Positions 62,074 to 64,000 of a stretch of DNA of 64,000 nucleotides are shown piece by piece. This DNA is from Leadbetterella byssophila_A (GTDB lineage Bacteria > Bacteroidota > Bacteroidia > Cytophagales > Spirosomataceae). The DNA lies in contig JBEBRR010000014.1 of assembly GCA_040394735.1 (NCBI GenBank), positions 1 to 64,000 on the forward strand, read 5' to 3'. Numbering within the stretch: position 1 is the stretch's first letter; every line of letters starts with the position of its first letter. The notes beneath the pieces are model-generated. The model was not told the DNA's origin. It made no database searches and saw only the letters and a program-made list of their open reading frames with translations. Both the position numbers and the translations under genes were made by a program.

Positions 62074-62949
62074 TTAAGCCTCAATCCCCAGGTTTTTATG
62101 GGTTTCGGAAATTGCTCTTTCGTTCTTCTCATCCATCCAGGCTTTTCCTTTGGTCTTCCGCATGAAATTGTCAAAGTAGCGCTGGATAAAGACATTATAA
62201 GCAGCCAGCGCCAGGTATTTAGGCTTTTTAGGAAGCGCTCTCAGGCTCATGGAAAAGCCGGGGGTAACATATTTCATGTAATGCCAGTATCCTTCGGGCA
62301 TATAAAGCATTTCACCGTGATTCAGCTCGCAGATATGCCCTTTGGCATATTTCAGTGCAGGGAATTTTTCAAAATCAGGATTATCAAAATCAATGGCCTG
62401 ATGGGAGATCAGGGCATGCGGAATTTTGTACAGATATTTGGTCTGTTCGGGATCGAAAAGAATGCATTGTTTTTTGCCATGGAAATGGAAATGCAGGATA
62501 TCCGAATAGTCGATATCGAAATGCATGAATACCTTGGAGTCCTCCCCTCCGAAGAAAAGCATGGGCAGCTGCTTTACCAGGCTCAGGCCGATGTCAGGCC
62601 AGCGGAAATCTTCTTTCAGCTGGGGTACCTCCTTCATGATGTTGTACAGGAATATCCTGTAAGGCGAGGGGCCCTTTTCCATGATATCGAGATATTCCGA
62701 CATTTTCATGTGGAGGTTGGGTTCATTGACTTTTTGTTCGTGCGTGATGGGCCGGCCGTCATAAATAGGCACTATTTTGTCGCCGGCAATTTCACGGATG
62801 TAGTTCAGGTGCCATCTCTCCCGGGCAGGCCATGTGCCGGTGAGGTTCTCCACCACTACCGGCTTTTGCGGGATAAAATAATTTTTTACAAAATCTTCCT
62901 TCGTTATTTCCGAGACCCTTTCAATGGGTTGTAGATCCAGATTGTTCAT
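62074..62949 (-). CDS. JmjC/cupin_8-like Fe(II) and 2-oxoglutarate dependent dioxygenase
   Basis: The 291-residue protein has the cupin_8 opening QKPVVVENLTGTWPARERWHL, the iron-binding HxD in VFMHFDIDYSD near residue 143, HFHFHGKKQCILFDPEQ and the second His in MPEGYWHYMKYV near 225. It probably hydroxylates a protein or small molecule in the cytoplasm; the substrate is unknown. The palindromic element lies upstream, between its start and the pnuC stop. Confidence 0.88.
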   Translation of the reverse strand: MNNLDLQPIERVSEITKEDFVKNYFIPQKPVVVENLTGTWPARERWHLNYIREIAGDKIVPIYDGRPITHEQKVNEPNLHMKMSEYLDIMEKGPSPYRIFLYNIMKEVPQLKEDFRWPDIGLSLVKQLPMLFFGGEDSKVFMHFDIDYSDILHFHFHGKKQCILFDPEQTKYLYKIPHALISHQAIDFDNPDFEKFPALKYAKGHICELNHGEMLYMPEGYWHYMKYVTPGFSMSLRALPKKPKYLALAAYNVFIQRYFDNFMRKTKGKAWMDEKNERAISETHKNLGIEA

Positions 62950-63009
62950 GACAAAATTATTTGAAAATTTCAGTATCTGCAGGTCTTTTTAATGGAATGG
63001 TTCTTAGAG

Positions 63010-63164
63010 CATGTTTAAAATTTATCCTTTGGTTCTATTTTGAAAATTTTTGCCTGCAATTTCGTTTAATTTTTCGGGGTAGCAACCTGCTACCTCTGCA
63101 AAATTCACCTCATTGAAGACAAAAATTCTAGCAAAATATCCCTCAAAAACAAAATTCAAACATG
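63010..63164. repeat. 155-bp near-perfect palindrome (MITE-like)
   Basis: The ends CATGTTT (63010-63016) and AAACATG (63158-63164) face each other, and the apex GGTAGCA-ACC-TGCTACC (63078-63094) is perfect. The two halves can be aligned along most of their length (shared blocks TATTTTG, AATTTTTG, CAAT, AATTTT, GGTAGCA). No frame of note. The whole gap between pnuC and the JmjC-like gene is this element. Confidence 0.75.
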
Positions 63165-63189
63165 TGAATATTGCTGCAAATGTAATTTC

Positions 63190-63855
63190 TTATTTCGTAA
63201 CTTCATAGCCTTTGTATTTTCTTGTCCAGTCAAGTGCACCGTACGCAGCAATAAAGCAGAATACCAGGTATAACAGGGAGTAGAGCCGGATGTCTTTGCT
63301 GAAATACAGTACGGTGCTGATGATATCGATCAGGAGCCACATCCACCAGGTTTCCACTTTCTTTTTCATCATCAGGAAGGTGGTGCCGATGCTGGCTACC
63401 AGTATGAAAGAGTCGATATAAGGGAATGCGCTGGGCAGGTGGAAAAGCCGGGGGAATATTTCATGCAGGTTTTCTGCGAAATAGCCGAAGAGCAGGCTGA
63501 CCACCGCTACTGCCGCAATGAACAGCAGGTAGCTTTTTCCGGAAAGCCGGGTGATGCGGAGCTCCCGGTTCTGGTTGGCATTTTCTGCTTTCGGAAATTT
63601 CCAGAGCCAGAAGCCGATGATGTTCGTTACAAAAAAGAAGATCTGGAGGAACATATCGGGGTAAAGCTGGGCCTGGAAAAACATGATAAAGGCCAGGCTG
63701 ACATTAAAAAGGCCGACAACCCACGACCAGACATTTTCCTTTGCCGAGAGCCATACGGCCAGCCCGCCGGTAAGCGTTGCCCAGAACTCCAGATGGCTCA
63801 TTTCATAACCGAAAACGGTGAAGAAAATACTTTTGAGACTAAAGAAATCAGCCAC
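63190..63855 (-). CDS. pnuC: PnuC-type nicotinamide riboside transporter
   Basis: The 221-residue protein starts at GTG 63855 and has about seven membrane helices. PnuC hallmarks: TGGLAVWLSAKENVWSWVVGLFN near residue 30-50, the tryptophan-rich NIIGFWLWKFP, and the late KKVETWWMWLLIDIISTVLYF near 165-185. It imports nicotinamide riboside (or thiamine in related PnuT) for NAD synthesis. The start overlaps the preceding gene's stop by 8 bases, which supports GTG and co-transcription. Confidence 0.92.
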   Translation of the reverse strand: MADFFSLKSIFFTVFGYEMSHLEFWATLTGGLAVWLSAKENVWSWVVGLFNVSLAFIMFFQAQLYPDMFLQIFFFVTNIIGFWLWKFPKAENANQNRELRITRLSGKSYLLFIAAVAVVSLLFGYFAENLHEIFPRLFHLPSAFPYIDSFILVASIGTTFLMMKKKVETWWMWLLIDIISTVLYFSKDIRLYSLLYLVFCFIAAYGALDWTRKYKGYEVTK

Positions 63856-64000
63856 GGCTCAGCGTTTTTTGTTTATAAAGGGGAACCGTACTGCAGGGTT
63901 CTCCAAACATAAGGCTTTTTACCAGCGGTCTCAGCCTGCGGGTAAGTTCCACGTATACATAAGGAGGAATCTGCTTATCGCTGCATCCTTTTACCACCAC
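63848..64000 (-). CDS. 3' end of an unidentified gene upstream of pnuC
   Basis: On the minus strand the frame is open from the window edge to TGA at 63850-63848, giving 50 residues (part: KGCSDKQIPPYVYVEL, then TRRLRPLVKSLMFGEP, ending QKTLSRG). The 8-base overlap with pnuC indicates one operon. I do not recognise the family from the tail; it does not look like the thiamine pyrophosphokinase or NadR-type proteins that often neighbour pnuC. Confidence 0.6.
   Translation of the reverse strand: MVVKGCSDKQIPPYVYVELTRRLRPLVKSLMFGEPCSTVPLYKQKTLSRG

Noticed and set aside
1..64000. tRNA, rRNA, CRISPR arrays, riboswitches
   Set aside because: I looked for T-loop and anticodon-arm patterns, regularly spaced identical repeats and known aptamer cores in the gaps and found none that hold up; a covariance-model scan would be decisive.

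Overview
The window looks like chromosome from a member of the Bacteroidota, most likely a Sphingobacteriia- or Chitinophagia-type relative. The evidence is a SusC/SusD outer-membrane pair with a TlpA thioredoxin, proteins ending in type IX secretion (T9SS) sorting domains, a GWxTD lipoprotein, DUF2851 and DUF6520 proteins, and -7 promoter elements of the TAnnTTTG kind close to many starts with little Shine-Dalgarno sequence. I see no rRNA, tRNA, CRISPR array, insertion sequence or prophage structural genes.

Layout. 1-1514: 3' part of an IlvD/Edd-family sugar-acid dehydratase. 1536-8640: a phage-like repressor (helix-turn-helix plus degenerate S24 domain) divergent from a small Cro-like protein, with palindromic operators between them, followed by TlpA-SusC-SusD. 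8684-9508: a DUF6520 peptide and a MauE-like membrane protein. 9965-14799: DinB-like protein, ABC-F ATPase, truncated haemoglobin, GWxTD lipoprotein and RlmB-type methyltransferase. 15093-21387, all on the minus strand: serine hydrolase, FMN-binding glutamate-synthase-like protein, and a GMC oxidoreductase with its subunit 3. 21770-28965: glycosyltransferase, Spx-like reductase, three tandem thioredoxin-fold paralogues, S1-domain protein and 1-Cys peroxiredoxin. 29096-32423: an ABC transporter with a His-rich permease loop plus a DUF3299 protein, a barrel-like protein and a LytTR regulator. 32560-40871: housekeeping genes (citrate synthase, HerA-like ATPase, nucleoside kinase, CCA transferase, pyrF, rfbC) and a previously untracked 56-residue secreted peptide. 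40873-49581: two secreted adhesin-like proteins. 49770-53018: sterol-desaturase-like protein, MFS transporter, upp. 53208-57236: alpha-E, Anbu-type proteasome subunit, transglutaminase and phosphohexomutase. 57251-64000: glycosyltransferase, unknown secreted protein, M16 peptidase, JmjC-like cupin, pnuC and the 3' end of one more gene.

Cooperation between genes. The repressor/Cro-like pair probably controls the TlpA-SusC-SusD uptake genes downstream. The GMC protein and subunit 3 form a periplasmic dehydrogenase. The three thioredoxin-fold proteins suggest a specialised envelope redox set. The ABC pair, its His-rich loop and DUF3299 suggest metal handling. The Anbu, alpha-E and transglutaminase genes form a peptide-tagging/proteolysis type cassette that lacks the usual ATP-grasp ligase here.

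The most unusual DNA-level signal is a family of degenerate 7-bp tandem repeats in short intergenic gaps (about 12191, 28230, 37820, 39185 and 52281). The repeat unit differs at each place but the period stays at seven. Four of the five are arranged as two facing arms, and these often run into stop codons. A 155-bp near-perfect palindrome at 63010-63164 is a separate MITE-like element. All function statements are by recognition from sequence; no search was run.
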